This document shows, one piece after another, positions 1 through 8,353 of a DNA stretch of 64,000 nt. Under the pieces are notes generated by a model. That model was given only the letters and a program-made list of their open reading frames with translations. It was not told the origin of the DNA and did no database searches. The translations under genes and the position numbers were made by a program. The stretch covers positions 1 to 64,000 of the forward strand of contig CAZRCI010000027.1 of assembly GCA_964598535.1 (NCBI GenBank), in the 5' to 3' direction. Every line of letters starts with the position of its first letter. Position 1 is the stretch's first letter. Source of the stretch: JALHMI01 sp964598535 (GTDB lineage Bacteria; Planctomycetota; Planctomycetia; Pirellulales; PALSA-1355).

Positions 1-966
1 GATGGCGCCCGAGAGGAACGGCTGGGCGGCATCTCCAAGACCGTGAACATGCCCCGCGATACCACGCCGGCCGACATCGCCGACGCGTACCTCGAAGGCT
101 GGCGGCTCGGCCTGAAAGCCTTGGCCGTGTATCGCGACGGCTCGAAGGAAAGCCAGCCGCTCTCCACCAGCACCGAAAGCGACAAGGCCGCCGCCAAGCA
201 AGTCGCCGCCCCGCGCCGCGAACGCTTGCCGGATACGCGTCAGAGCGTCACGCACAAGTTCAGCATCTCGGGCCACGAGGGCTACATCACCGTGGGCCTG
301 TATGCCGACGGCCGGCCGGGCGAAATGTTCGTTACCATGGCCAAAGAGGGTAGCACCATCGGCGGTCTCATGGATTGCTTCGGCACCGCGGTCTCGATGA
401 GCTTGCAATACGGCGTACCGCTCGAAGTGTATGTGAACAAATTCTCGCACACCCGGTTCGAGCCTATGGGGCACACCAAGAATCCTGACATTCGTATCGC
501 CAAGAGCATTGTCGACTACATCTTCCGCTGGATGGGAATGACGTTCCTCCCCGGCTACAAGGAAGCCATGCTCGGCAAGATCGGCGGCGACGAATCCGCC
601 GCCAAGGGAGACGACTCGGAAACAGAGTCGAAGCTCGCCGCCAAGAAGGCTGGCGAGCAAAAGCCCGGGGCAGGATCGCCCATCGCGAAGACCGCTCCGG
701 CCAAGCCGGCTTCAAAACCCACGGTCGAGCTCGCCAAGCCGGCCGCCAATGGCGCCGCGACCAAGGCCAAGTCCAATGCCGACCTGCTCCAACGGGCCGG
801 CGTGCTTCAGGTCGATCTGAACGGCGGGCAATATGCCGGCCGCGAAGATCAATTCGCCAGCTTCCAGACCGATGCCCCCAGTTGCGATAACTGTGGCGCG
901 ATTACCGTCCGCAATGGCAACTGCTACTTGTGCCACAATTGCGGAAACAGCATGGGTTGCTCGTAA
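1..966 (+). CDS. nrdJ: Adenosylcobalamin-dependent (class II) ribonucleotide reductase, C-terminal part
   Basis: The frame is open from base 1 with no start, so this is the 3' end of a gene that begins upstream. The first residues include ISKTVNMP, and LKALAVYRDGSK follows soon after; both are typical of the end of the class II RNR catalytic barrel. A conserved block around G-H-E-G-Y-I-T-V is followed by a low-complexity Ala/Lys/Pro linker (roughly residues 200-260 of this fragment). The protein ends in a Cys-rich zinc ribbon (CDNC, then CYLCHNC, ending MGCS) of the kind that re-reduces the active site in this family. The enzyme makes deoxyribonucleotides using coenzyme B12. An intrinsic terminator follows directly. 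The family call is firm; catalytic residues lie outside the window. Confidence 0.93.
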   Translation, partial: DGAREERLGGISKTVNMPRDTTPADIADAYLEGWRLGLKALAVYRDGSKESQPLSTSTESDKAAAKQVAAPRRERLPDTRQSVTHKFSISGHEGYITVGLYADGRPGEMFVTMAKEGSTIGGLMDCFGTAVSMSLQYGVPLEVYVNKFSHTRFEPMGHTKNPDIRIAKSIVDYIFRWMGMTFLPGYKEAMLGKIGGDESAAKGDDSETESKLAAKKAGEQKPGAGSPIAKTAPAKPASKPTVELAKPAANGAATKAKSNADLLQRAGVLQVDLNGGQYAGREDQFASFQTDAPSCDNCGAITVRNGNCYLCHNCGNSMGCS

Positions 967-1011
967 AGGAGTGTCGGGCTGGATGCCCGCGAGCAACCCT
1001 TTGGAGATCAC

Positions 1012-1056
1012 CGGGCGCCGTCTCACGACAATCGCGGGACGGCGCCCGTTTTTATT
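1012..1056 (+). terminator. Intrinsic terminator after the ribonucleotide reductase
   Basis: Perfect inverted repeat: 1012-1022 pairs with 1038-1048 (11 bp, GC-rich, arm CGGGCGCCGTC), with a 15-nt loop. A T-rich run (TTTTTATT) follows at 1049-1056. It lies 45 bases after the stop codon at 966, the classical position for Rho-independent termination. Confidence 0.88.
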
Positions 1057-1146
1057 GTCTCGCTTTTTATTGTCTCGCCCCGCGGAAGCGTTCTCCCAAC
1101 GCCACGCGACACATTCTTTTCCAGCCCGCTACCGCGCGGTACCATC

Positions 1147-1683
1147 ATGGGCATTCCGCCCGCCGCAATCGCCAACAAGAACCGGTCCTTCGTCATGGCT
1201 CACCCGCTCCTCACCGTCGACGGCGACGTCGCTTCGCCGCAAACCTTCACCTTCGAGCAGCTCGCCGCCTTGCCGGCGGAGCAGCAGATTCTCGACGTCA
1301 GCCAGATTGATCCCCAGCGCCAGGGCGGCGCCGTTGCGCTCGCCGGCTTGCTCGCGCGCGTGCAGCCCCGGCCCTCGGCCAGATACCTCACGCTGCACGC
1401 CTCGCTCGACGATTTCCACGCCAGCATCCCTCTCGACGCCGTGCGCGAGCGAGCGCTGCTGATCTATCGCCTCGCCGGCGAGCCGCTGCCGCAAAAAGCT
1501 GGCGGCCCGATACGGTTCTACATCCAGGACTTCGCCGCTTGCCACACGTCCGAGATCGACGAATGCGCCAACGTGAAGTTCGTCGACCGCATTGAATTCA
1601 GCTCGGCCCCCGGTCAGGACAATCGCCCGCACGACGCTCGGCAGCATGCCGATCTCCACGCCCGCGAAGAAAAATCACGATAA
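1147..1683 (+). CDS. Molybdopterin-binding oxidoreductase-fold (sulfite oxidase-like) protein
   Basis: A 178-aa protein resembling the isolated molybdopterin-binding domain of the sulfite oxidase/MsrP superfamily. It opens with a substrate-domain-like segment (LLTVDGDV, then FTFEQLAALP). Near residue 120 it has GGPIRFYIQDF, and then CANVKFVDRIE, close to the C-K-x-V-K-x-V-x-R-I-E block that ends this domain in relatives. No haem domain or Tat signal is visible, so it is probably cytoplasmic. An in-frame ATG at 1195 (MAHPLL) is an equally good start, because homology begins just after it and neither start has a clear Shine-Dalgarno sequence. The 3' end after RIEF is Arg/His-rich and may be poorly conserved. 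Substrate is unknown. Confidence 0.7.
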   Translation: MGIPPAAIANKNRSFVMAHPLLTVDGDVASPQTFTFEQLAALPAEQQILDVSQIDPQRQGGAVALAGLLARVQPRPSARYLTLHASLDDFHASIPLDAVRERALLIYRLAGEPLPQKAGGPIRFYIQDFAACHTSEIDECANVKFVDRIEFSSAPGQDNRPHDARQHADLHAREEKSR

Positions 1684-1770
1684 CGACCGCTTGCTCGAAG
1701 CGATGGTCAGCGCGTCGCCGCTTGATTCGCGAAGCACCTCTTCGCAAGCCGTGGCATCCGAACAAGCCTG

Positions 1771-2154
1771 CTAAAACCCCAGCGCCGCGGCAAGCCTGGT
1801 CAGCAGAATCAAGCTTCCCACGGTCAGCGCTCCCAGCGATGCCACCAGCACCGCGCCGCCGGCCACATCCAACGCGTCGCGAAGGTGCGGGCTCTCTTCG
1901 TCGGTGATCGCTTGCGCCAGATGCTCGATTGCCGAGTTGAACAGCTCCGCGGCCAGCACGACCGCGATGCACAGGATTAAAATCGCCCACTCGAGGCGCG
2001 AAACCCCGTGCAAGGCCGCGCCGATGATCACCGCCACGGCGACCGGCAGATGCACCCAAAAACTATTCTGCGTACGAAACGCAAAGAGCATCCCCCGCCC
2101 CGCGTGGCGGAACTTGCGAATCCACGACGGCGGTTGGCGGACAAATCGAGACAT
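1771..2154 (-). CDS. dgkA: Diacylglycerol kinase / undecaprenol kinase family membrane protein
   Basis: A 127-aa integral membrane protein with three hydrophobic segments, the usual DgkA fold. The diagnostic block ELFNSAIEHL (E-x-x-N-[ST]-A-[IL]-E) carries the catalytic and metal-binding Glu and Asn residues. It is followed by a DALDVAGGAVL segment matching the third helix motif. The family phosphorylates diacylglycerol or undecaprenol at the inner membrane, recycling lipid intermediates. I chose the ATG at 2154 (MSRFVRQPP) because the amphipathic N-terminus of the family starts there; an upstream ATG at 2202 would add 16 Pro-rich residues. It is the only minus-strand gene between the upstream plus-strand genes and csrA. 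Confidence 0.85.
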   Translation of the reverse strand: MSRFVRQPPSWIRKFRHAGRGMLFAFRTQNSFWVHLPVAVAVIIGAALHGVSRLEWAILILCIAVVLAAELFNSAIEHLAQAITDEESPHLRDALDVAGGAVLVASLGALTVGSLILLTRLAAALGF

Positions 2155-2951
2155 TGGCCACAGCGGGCTTGGGCAAGATGCGGAGGGCTGAATCGGTGGC
2201 AACCATGGTCCGACACAACAGCCACTGCAATGCTAGCATGCGGCGGTGCGCCAGGCGGCCCGCCCCCATCCTACATTTCCCGCGGCCTCCAGGGGAATTG
2301 CGAACCAGCACGCCGCGGCGGCCACGATCCCGCGGCGCACCTGCCGCCCAACAAATTTCAAAACCGCGCTGCGACGCGAAGAAACTGATGTTGACTCGCT
2401 TTTCGCGGAAAGGTTAGGTTGCTCCTTGAATGGAACGACGGAAGGATCCAATAGGCTCCCTCCGGCTGAAACCAGGCCGCCGCCCACATCCTGTACTCAG
2501 AGAAGTACACGAAGCGCGTGCGGGGCTTGATTCTCACGGCATTCCATCTTGCGACCGAAACGTCGATCGATGCGTTACCCGTGCCCTCCACGGTGTTGCG
2601 TTACGTTTCGTAACGCTCAAAGGTGTCGTGCTTCGCAAAACTCCCTGGACCGCATACACAACGGCGAACCGCTCGCACCCGAGCGATGTCCATGGTTCGC
2701 TCAGAGACGCGTCCGATGGGCGACCGCTCCCGCGCGGTTTGCATCGGGGCGATTTGCATCGGGAACGTGTAGGCGGCTCCTTGCTCCGTAGCCATGCTCG
2801 CGCCGCATGCATCACAGCATGCGAAACGGCCGGGAAGAAAATACTCAAACGCAGGCGAACTGTTGATCGGTTCGCCGCGTATTACGGGCGAGAAGAAGAG
2901 AACACAGTATCAGGTTGGAAGAGCAAAGTCGTTCAGAATGGAGTCCTGAAA
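2155..2951. other. Long intergenic region upstream of csrA
   Basis: About 800 bases between divergently transcribed dgkA and csrA. A long frame runs into csrA from 2430, but its product is Arg/His-rich with no family resemblance, so I treat it as non-coding leader. A perfect palindrome lies at 2598-2616 and an imperfect one near 2806-2823 (GCATGC on both sides of ATCACA). The sequence holds promoter and regulatory DNA or an unrecognised RNA; I cannot say more. Confidence 0.4.
2598..2616. promoter_or_regulatory. Perfect 8-bp inverted repeat upstream of csrA
   Basis: GCGTTACG and CGTAACGC are separated by TTT. The short spacer and AT-containing arms look like a dimeric regulator site rather than a terminator, since no T-run follows. 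The site is about 335 bases upstream of the csrA start. Function is inferred only from symmetry. Confidence 0.3.
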
Positions 2952-3146
2952 ATGTTAGTGCTCAGCAGGAAGAAAAACGAAAAAATCGTGATCGGTGGCA
3001 ACATCGAAGTACGCGTGATCGATGTCCGCGGCGACCGGGTCAAGCTCGGCTTCTGTGGACCGGCCGATGTCCCCATCCATCGCGAAGAAATCTTTCGTAA
3101 GATCGACGAGTGGTCGAAATCCGAGCGCGAGGCGTGTCAGCGCTAA
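2952..3146 (+). CDS. csrA: Carbon storage regulator CsrA (translational regulator)
   Basis: A 64-aa protein with the standard CsrA sequence: N-terminal MLVLSRKKNE, a central IEVRVIDVRGDRVKLGF strand region, and the C-terminal PIHREEIF block. Arg residues of strands 1 and 5 that contact GGA motifs in RNA are present. Length and motifs match the family end to end. The start at 2952 is fixed by the conserved N-terminus and by GGAG at 2940-2943. CsrA dimers bind GGA-containing 5' leaders and control translation or stability of mRNAs, often for motility and carbon metabolism. No flagellar genes are in the window. The gene ends before a strong stem-loop at 3178-3211. Confidence 0.96.
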   Translation: MLVLSRKKNEKIVIGGNIEVRVIDVRGDRVKLGFCGPADVPIHREEIFRKIDEWSKSEREACQR

Positions 3147-3177
3147 ACGGCGCTCGACACGAGATCCAATCAAGATT

Positions 3178-3211
3178 CGGGCCGGTAGAGACATAGTGCT
3201 CCACCGGCCCG
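3178..3211. terminator. Stem-loop between convergent csrA and the HExxH-protein gene
   Basis: Perfect 9-bp arms CGGGCCGGT (3178-3186) and ACCGGCCCG (3203-3211) with a 16-nt loop. It sits 31 bases after csrA and 42 bases after the end of the convergent minus-strand gene, so it could serve both. There is no T-run, which lowers confidence in intrinsic termination. Confidence 0.55.
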
Positions 3212-3253
3212 CACGCGTTATGGAGCCCTGCCCCCCTTCCAAACCGGCAAACC

Positions 3254-4267
3254 CTACAGTGCCGGCCGCTCGGCGGCCGCGGCCTTGAACACCTCGGCCA
3301 TTCCCGCCACGACCCGCGGCGATGCCAGCTCCTGCCGCCCATTGATCAGATACACAAAGTTGTCGGCCAGCACTTCTTCCGGATGGATGATGTACTTCGT
3401 GTTCCGGCCGATCTGCTCGTGATAGTCCGGCACCGCGTCCGGATCGTGTAGCACCGGCTGCCCGTTTACGATGCGGGCCTGCCGCCGGCCGTCGACGTTC
3501 TCCAGTTCCATCAAGCGGAACTGAAGATACGAAAACAGATTGCCGCCGCTCGTCGGGTTGAACGGCGACTTGGCAATCAGCACCGGCATCAGTTCCATCG
3601 TCCGTCCCTCTTGCGTGACCGTGATGTAGTGGTTGTTCCGCGGCGCGTCGGGGTTCGTGATCTTCAGCGCCGCCAGCGGCGTCGGCAACGGCACTTCGTT
3701 GCATGGCTCGAACCCAATCGTCGCGTACAACGCTTGCCTCAAGTCCGGATTCTGGTTGCTCAGCACGTGAAACAATTCGTGCGGAAAGATGCTTGCCAAC
3801 CGCGTTTGGCTGCCCTCGATCATGTTCCGCGGCAAGATGATCGCCGGCCCCCGGCAGTAAGCGGCCGCCCCCTCTTCACCGCCCGTCGTCTTCACCAACA
3901 AGATCACGCCCGGCAACGGCAGCTTCCACGGCGCGATCTTCCGGGCCAAGTCTTCCACCAGCGGCCGCAGCGCCGCGATGTCGCGCTCCGTCCAGGGAAG
4001 CACATGCTGCGCCAGAAACGTCACGAACTGTTCTTCGCTCACGGGCTGCGGCGTGCGCGTTCGCACCTGCAAATCGAACGGGCTGAGCTGTTGTATATAG
4101 TCATCTCGCACGCGCAGCGCGGCGGCGCCTTCGGCCACGTCGGCGAATCGCACGACCGTTCCCTCGGCGATTGGCAACTCGACCGCGGCGCGCGCGCTCC
4201 TGTCGGCTTGCACGGCCATGTGGGCCAAAAGCAACCAGCCGGTCAACGTAAATAGGCGGATCAACAT
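3254..4267 (-). CDS. Predicted exported zinc metalloprotease-like (zincin) protein
   Basis: A 337-aa protein with an N-terminal hydrophobic stretch (about residues 5-20), probably a signal peptide. The core motif FPHELFH puts HExxH at residues 163-167, the zinc-binding and catalytic signature of zincin peptidases. About 130 residues later HPEEVLADNF could supply a third Glu ligand. The protein is isolated and convergent with csrA. I do not recognise a named peptidase family; close planctomycete relatives would probably be annotated hypothetical. The peptidase role is inference from HExxH plus export. A non-peptidase zincin fold is possible. Confidence 0.6.
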   Translation of the reverse strand: MLIRLFTLTGWLLLAHMAVQADRSARAAVELPIAEGTVVRFADVAEGAAALRVRDDYIQQLSPFDLQVRTRTPQPVSEEQFVTFLAQHVLPWTERDIAALRPLVEDLARKIAPWKLPLPGVILLVKTTGGEEGAAAYCRGPAIILPRNMIEGSQTRLASIFPHELFHVLSNQNPDLRQALYATIGFEPCNEVPLPTPLAALKITNPDAPRNNHYITVTQEGRTMELMPVLIAKSPFNPTSGGNLFSYLQFRLMELENVDGRRQARIVNGQPVLHDPDAVPDYHEQIGRNTKYIIHPEEVLADNFVYLINGRQELASPRVVAGMAEVFKAAAAERPAL

Positions 4268-4473
4268 CGTTTTCTTCCAAGAAGCACGGGGCGACCACGT
4301 TGTTCCATGAGCTTTAGCTTACACCCTCCATACGCCGGAAAGTACCGAGGGAGTCAACATCCTCCGGCTAGCTATCCCAACAGGCCTTTGCTCGTTCCAC
4401 GGGCAAGCCATAATAGAACGTAACCCGAAGCGGTTCTCGTCCGTACGTTTCATCGTTCAAGCCTGGAACCATC

Positions 4474-4587
4474 ATGGCACGCTGGCCGAAGCACACCTGG
4501 ACTACGATCATCACCTACGGCATGATCTTCGGACTCTTTCCGCTTCTATGCGTGCTCGCCTGGGTCTGGGTTCGCCGTGGTTTCTAA
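4474..4587 (+). CDS. Small predicted membrane protein (37 aa)
   Basis: An open frame of 37 codons with ATG at 4474 and TAA at 4585-4587. The peptide begins MARWPKHTW, has one hydrophobic segment (about residues 11-33), and ends in VRRGF. A basic N-terminus, single transmembrane span and Arg-Arg end are typical of a one-pass small membrane protein. It lies 45 bases upstream of the UDP-sugar pyrophosphorylase gene on the same strand, so it may be its operon leader gene. The Shine-Dalgarno match is weak (CTGGAA). Support is composition and position only. Confidence 0.45.
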   Translation: MARWPKHTWTTIITYGMIFGLFPLLCVLAWVWVRRGF

Positions 4588-4632
4588 GGCTGTTTTCAAC
4601 GCTCGACTCGTGATGCTCTGGAGGACTCCAGC

Positions 4633-6042
4633 GTGAATCATTCCAGGGCAGATCTCGAACGGCTGCTCACTCCGTTCGATCAACAACACGTGCTGGCCTT
4701 TTGGGACGAGCTCGATACCGCGGCCCGCCAGCAATTGGCCGCCGAACTCCAGCAGCTCGATCTTGCTCGGCTTCGTGACCTCTTTCGCGGAGGCGTGACC
4801 TGCGAAGACTGGGCCACCACCGCGGTCCGCTGCAGCACGCCTCCCGCACGCCGCCTCCGTGATCCGGATGCCGCCAGCGGCGCGGAACGGGCCAGCGCCG
4901 CCGGGCTCGAAGCGCTCTCTGCCGGCCATATCGGCGCCCTGATCGTCGCCGGCGGACAGGGGAGCCGTCTCGGCTTCGAGCATCCTAAGGGCATGTACCC
5001 CGTCGGGCCGATCTCGGGCGTCTCGCTCTTTCAGATTCTGCTGGAAAAGATCGCCGCCCGGGCGCGCGTGGCCGGCATGCGCATTCCGCTCTACCTGATG
5101 ACGAGCCCCGCCACGCACGCCGAGACGCTCGACTACCTGCGCGCGAACGAGAACTTTGGCCTCGCCAGCGAGGACGTTCGCGTTTTCTGCCAGGGCACCA
5201 TGCCAGCCGTCGACGCGACGACCGGCCGCTTGCTCTTGGCCGACAAGCATTGCCTGGCCCTCAGCCCCGACGGCCACGGCGGCACGCTTCGCGCGCTGTC
5301 CGCCGGCGGCTGCCTGGCGGACATGCGTGCTCGCGGCCTCCGGCAGCTCTTCTACTGCCAGATCGACAATCCGCTGGTCGAGATGTGCGACCCCGCGTTT
5401 CTGGGCTATCACCTGCTCGCCGGTTCCGAAATGTCGACGGCCGTAGTGGCCAAGCGTCACTCCCGCGAAAAGGTGGGCAACGTCATTTCCGTCGACGGCC
5501 GGCTCCGCATTCTGGAATACAGCGACCTCAACCCACTTCCGGACGAGATCGTCGAACGTCGCGGTCCGGACAGCTCGCCGATCTTCTGGGCCGGCAACAC
5601 CGCGGTCCACGTGTTCGACGTGGCGTTTCTCGAGCGGATGGCCGCCAGCGGCGCCGCGTTGCCCTTTCATGTCGCCCGCAAGGCGGTAAGCCACGTCGAT
5701 CCGTCCGGCCGGCGAATCGATCCCCGCGAGCCGAACGCCATCAAGTTCGAGCGGTTCATCTTCGATCTCTTGCCCGAAGCCCGGCAAAGCATCGTCGTCG
5801 AGGTCGACGCCCAGCGCACGTTCGCGCCGGTGAAGAACGCCCCGGGAGACTCCACCGACAGCCCCGAGACCGTGCAGGCACAGATGATAGCATTGCATGC
5901 CGATTGGCTGCGTCGGGCAGGCTGCGAAGTGGCCGAGGGTGTCACCGTCGAAATCAGTCCGCTCTTCGCGCAAAACGCGGACGAAGTCGCGGCCCGCATT
6001 TCGCCGGGACTGACGGTGACGTCCCCGCGGTACTTCTGTTAG
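4633..6042 (+). CDS. UTP-dependent sugar-1-phosphate uridylyltransferase (UDPGP family; UAP1-like)
   Basis: A 469-aa protein with the nucleotide-binding loop of the eukaryote-type UDP-sugar pyrophosphorylases: LIVAGGQGSRLGF at about residues 103-115, then HPKGMYPVG. Further family marks are GHGGTLRAL (uridine-binding region), the QIDNPLVEMCDP metal-site region and KVGN. It makes a UDP-activated sugar (UDP-GlcNAc, UDP-GalNAc or UDP-glucose) from UTP and sugar-1-phosphate; the exact sugar cannot be told from motifs here. The next gene is a GDP-mannose synthesis enzyme, so the pair supplies activated sugars for envelope or exopolysaccharide. The start TTG/GTG/ATG choice is not critical; the annotated start lies 13 bases after GGAGGA. 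Confidence 0.88.
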   Translation: MNHSRADLERLLTPFDQQHVLAFWDELDTAARQQLAAELQQLDLARLRDLFRGGVTCEDWATTAVRCSTPPARRLRDPDAASGAERASAAGLEALSAGHIGALIVAGGQGSRLGFEHPKGMYPVGPISGVSLFQILLEKIAARARVAGMRIPLYLMTSPATHAETLDYLRANENFGLASEDVRVFCQGTMPAVDATTGRLLLADKHCLALSPDGHGGTLRALSAGGCLADMRARGLRQLFYCQIDNPLVEMCDPAFLGYHLLAGSEMSTAVVAKRHSREKVGNVISVDGRLRILEYSDLNPLPDEIVERRGPDSSPIFWAGNTAVHVFDVAFLERMAASGAALPFHVARKAVSHVDPSGRRIDPREPNAIKFERFIFDLLPEARQSIVVEVDAQRTFAPVKNAPGDSTDSPETVQAQMIALHADWLRRAGCEVAEGVTVEISPLFAQNADEVAARISPGLTVTSPRYFC

Positions 6043-6163
6043 CTTAAGCGACAGCAACTCGTTCCCGACGGAACGTTCGCGCCGGCAGCCTCGGACGGTT
6101 CGCCCAGAGGCCTCGCCGACAGCGCGCTTCAGCATCCCCCTGTACTCCACCCTCAAGACATTC

Positions 6164-7252
6164 ATGCTGCACGCGGTAATCATGGCGGGCGGAAGCGGCA
6201 CTCGATTTTGGCCCGAGAGTCGCGCCCTGCGTCCCAAGCAACTCCTTCAGCTCGTGGCCGAGCGGACGATGATTCAGTCGACCGTCGACCGCATCGAGCG
6301 GCTCGTGCCCGCCGAGCGTTTGCTGATCGTCACCAGCGCCTCGCTGGTTGATGAAATCCGCGCGCAGCTTCCCGAGCTTCCGCCCGAAGCGATCCTGGGC
6401 GAACCCTGCCGCCGCGACACGGCGCCCTGCATCGGGCTGGCCGCGCTCGAGATCGTCCGCCGCGATCCCGAGGGCATCATGGCCGTGATGCCCTCGGACC
6501 ATGTGATTTCTCCCTCCGACGCCTTCTGCGAGGGCATCGAGCTAGCTGCGCGGCTGGTGGAAGAGGCTCCCCAGCGGATCGTCACCTTTGGCATCCGCCC
6601 CACCTACCCGGCCGAATCGTTCGGATACATCGAGCGGGGGGAACCGCTCGCCGCCGCGTCGTCCGCCGGCCAATCAGCCATCTATCGCGTCCGCCAGTTT
6701 CGCGAAAAGCCCAAGGCCGACGTCGCTCGTCAATACCTCGAAGCCGGCACGTTCTACTGGAATTCCGGCATCTTCATCTGGAAGGCCCAAACCATTCTCG
6801 CCGCGCTCGACGAGCGTCAGCCGGAGATGATGCGGCATCTGCGCGCGATCTCGGCCGCGGCCGGCACGCCCGACTTTGCCGCCACGCTGGAGCGCGAGTT
6901 CACGGCCATCCGCGGCATCTCGATCGACTACGCCGTGATGGAGCACGCGACCGACGTCGCGGTCGTCGAAGCTCCGTTCGGCTGGGACGACGTCGGCAGT
7001 TGGCAAGCCATCGCCCGGCTGCAAGGCCAGGACGCCGAAGGCAACACGATCTCGGCCCAACATCTGGGCCTGCGCACCAAGGGCACGATTGTTCGCGGTC
7101 CCGACGGCCACTTGATCGTGACGCTCGGCGTCGAAGATCTGATCGTCGTCCACACGCCCGACGCCACGCTGGTCGCCAAGAAACACGACGAGGAAGCGAT
7201 TAGAGAATTGGTGAAGTTGATCGCCGAGCGAGGCTGGCAACACTACCTGTAA
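6164..7252 (+). CDS. manC: Mannose-1-phosphate guanylyltransferase
   Basis: A 362-aa GT-A fold nucleotidyltransferase. The N-terminus has the classical pyrophosphorylase loop (AVIMAGGSGTRFWPES), followed by PKQLL, VMPSDHVI near residue 107, and FREKP. The late block FGWDDVGSW is diagnostic of the mannose-1-phosphate guanylyltransferase family. The length matches the monofunctional enzyme; the C-terminal phosphomannose isomerase domain of the bifunctional type is absent. It converts GTP and mannose-1-phosphate to GDP-mannose in the cytoplasm. It lies 121 bases after the UDP-sugar enzyme and 20 bases before the hydrolase gene, suggesting co-transcription. Confidence 0.93.
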   Translation: MLHAVIMAGGSGTRFWPESRALRPKQLLQLVAERTMIQSTVDRIERLVPAERLLIVTSASLVDEIRAQLPELPPEAILGEPCRRDTAPCIGLAALEIVRRDPEGIMAVMPSDHVISPSDAFCEGIELAARLVEEAPQRIVTFGIRPTYPAESFGYIERGEPLAAASSAGQSAIYRVRQFREKPKADVARQYLEAGTFYWNSGIFIWKAQTILAALDERQPEMMRHLRAISAAAGTPDFAATLEREFTAIRGISIDYAVMEHATDVAVVEAPFGWDDVGSWQAIARLQGQDAEGNTISAQHLGLRTKGTIVRGPDGHLIVTLGVEDLIVVHTPDATLVAKKHDEEAIRELVKLIAERGWQHYL

Positions 7253-7272
7253 CGAGATCCGGTGGGAGTACC

Positions 7273-8304
7273 ATGACGATGAACCGCCGCAGCTTCACGG
7301 CCGCCGTCTTTGCCGCTTTCGCCTGGCGTCAGGCCAAGCTCCACGCCCAGGATCCAAATCCCCAGCCCTCGCTAGGCCATTGGAACGCCGTCAGCCCCAC
7401 GCTCGGCGGCCGGCAGTTCTGGGCCGATGAGCTTTTCTTCCACGACTGGCACATTCAGCGCAACGTCTTCACGGGCCACTATCGCCTGCTCGACGGCTAC
7501 AACCTGCGACACGCCTGGGGCACGTTCGACGATTGCCGCAACAAGCTCGTCGAGATCCGCGAGCGCCGCAATCTGCCCCCCATGCAGGGCCGCGCGGTCG
7601 TCGTGCTCCACGGCCTCTTCCGCACACCCTCGGCGATGTACAAACTCTGCCGCTACTTGGCCGAAGAGGGACGCTATACCGTCTTCAACGTCAGTTATCC
7701 CACCACGCGCGGCAGCGTCGGCGATCATGCCCGCGCGCTCGACTCGATCATCGATCACCTCGATGGCATCGAAGAGATCAATTTCGTCGGCCACAGCCTC
7801 GGAAATCTCGTGGTCCGCCATTACCTGGCCGATCAATCGCAACCCGAGGTCGGCATCAAACCCGATCCGCGCATCAAACGCATGGTCATGCTCGGTCCGC
7901 CCAACCAGGGCGCCGAGATCGCTGAAGCGCTCGACCGCGTGGGCCTGTTCCACGTGGTCGCCGGCTCCTCAGGCACGCAACTAGCTCACGACTGGGAACA
8001 ACTGCATGCCCGGCTGGCCATTCCCCAGTTCGAGTTCGGCATCATCGCCGGCGGTCGGGGCAGCGAAAGGGGCTTCAACCCCTGGCTCTCGGGCGACGAC
8101 GATCTGGTAGTCAGCGTGACCGACACCAAGCTCCCGGGGGCTGCCGACTTCGCCGTGCTCCCCGTGTTGCACTCGTTTATGATGAACGACGCGGCCGTCA
8201 TGGAGCAAACGCTACGGTTTCTGGATCGTGGCTACTTCACCACGCCCGAGGCGCGCCGCCCGATCCCACGCGACGCGACCGAGCTCGCCCGCCGCCGGCC
8301 ATAA
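7273..8304 (+). CDS. Exported alpha/beta hydrolase, lipase-like
   Basis: A 343-aa protein. Its N-terminus has two Arg (NRRSF) followed by an Ala-rich hydrophobic run, resembling a Tat-type or Sec signal peptide. The oxyanion region VVLHGLFRTP lies near residue 112, and the nucleophile elbow GHSLGN places Ser at about residue 175, both classical for triacylglycerol-lipase-like alpha/beta hydrolases. A late Asp/His pair (GDDDLVVSV and VLHSF) can complete the triad. It probably cleaves esters in the periplasm; substrate unknown. The gene starts 20 bases after manC and 49 bases precede the next gene, so it is likely in the same operon. Confidence 0.82.
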   Translation: MTMNRRSFTAAVFAAFAWRQAKLHAQDPNPQPSLGHWNAVSPTLGGRQFWADELFFHDWHIQRNVFTGHYRLLDGYNLRHAWGTFDDCRNKLVEIRERRNLPPMQGRAVVVLHGLFRTPSAMYKLCRYLAEEGRYTVFNVSYPTTRGSVGDHARALDSIIDHLDGIEEINFVGHSLGNLVVRHYLADQSQPEVGIKPDPRIKRMVMLGPPNQGAEIAEALDRVGLFHVVAGSSGTQLAHDWEQLHARLAIPQFEFGIIAGGRGSERGFNPWLSGDDDLVVSVTDTKLPGAADFAVLPVLHSFMMNDAAVMEQTLRFLDRGYFTTPEARRPIPRDATELARRRP

Positions 8305-8353
8305 TCTCCGTCCCCCAACATATTGACTCTTTCGAGTTTGCCCGCTTCCGGCC

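Noticed and set aside
2430..2951. N-terminal extension of csrA by 174 codons
   Set aside because: CsrA is a 60-70-aa protein with a fixed MLVLSR start and GGAG lies directly before it.
4546..6237. A 563-codon frame on the minus strand
   Set aside because: It lies opposite the clear UDP-sugar pyrophosphorylase gene and has no recognisable motif; it is a GC-rich shadow.
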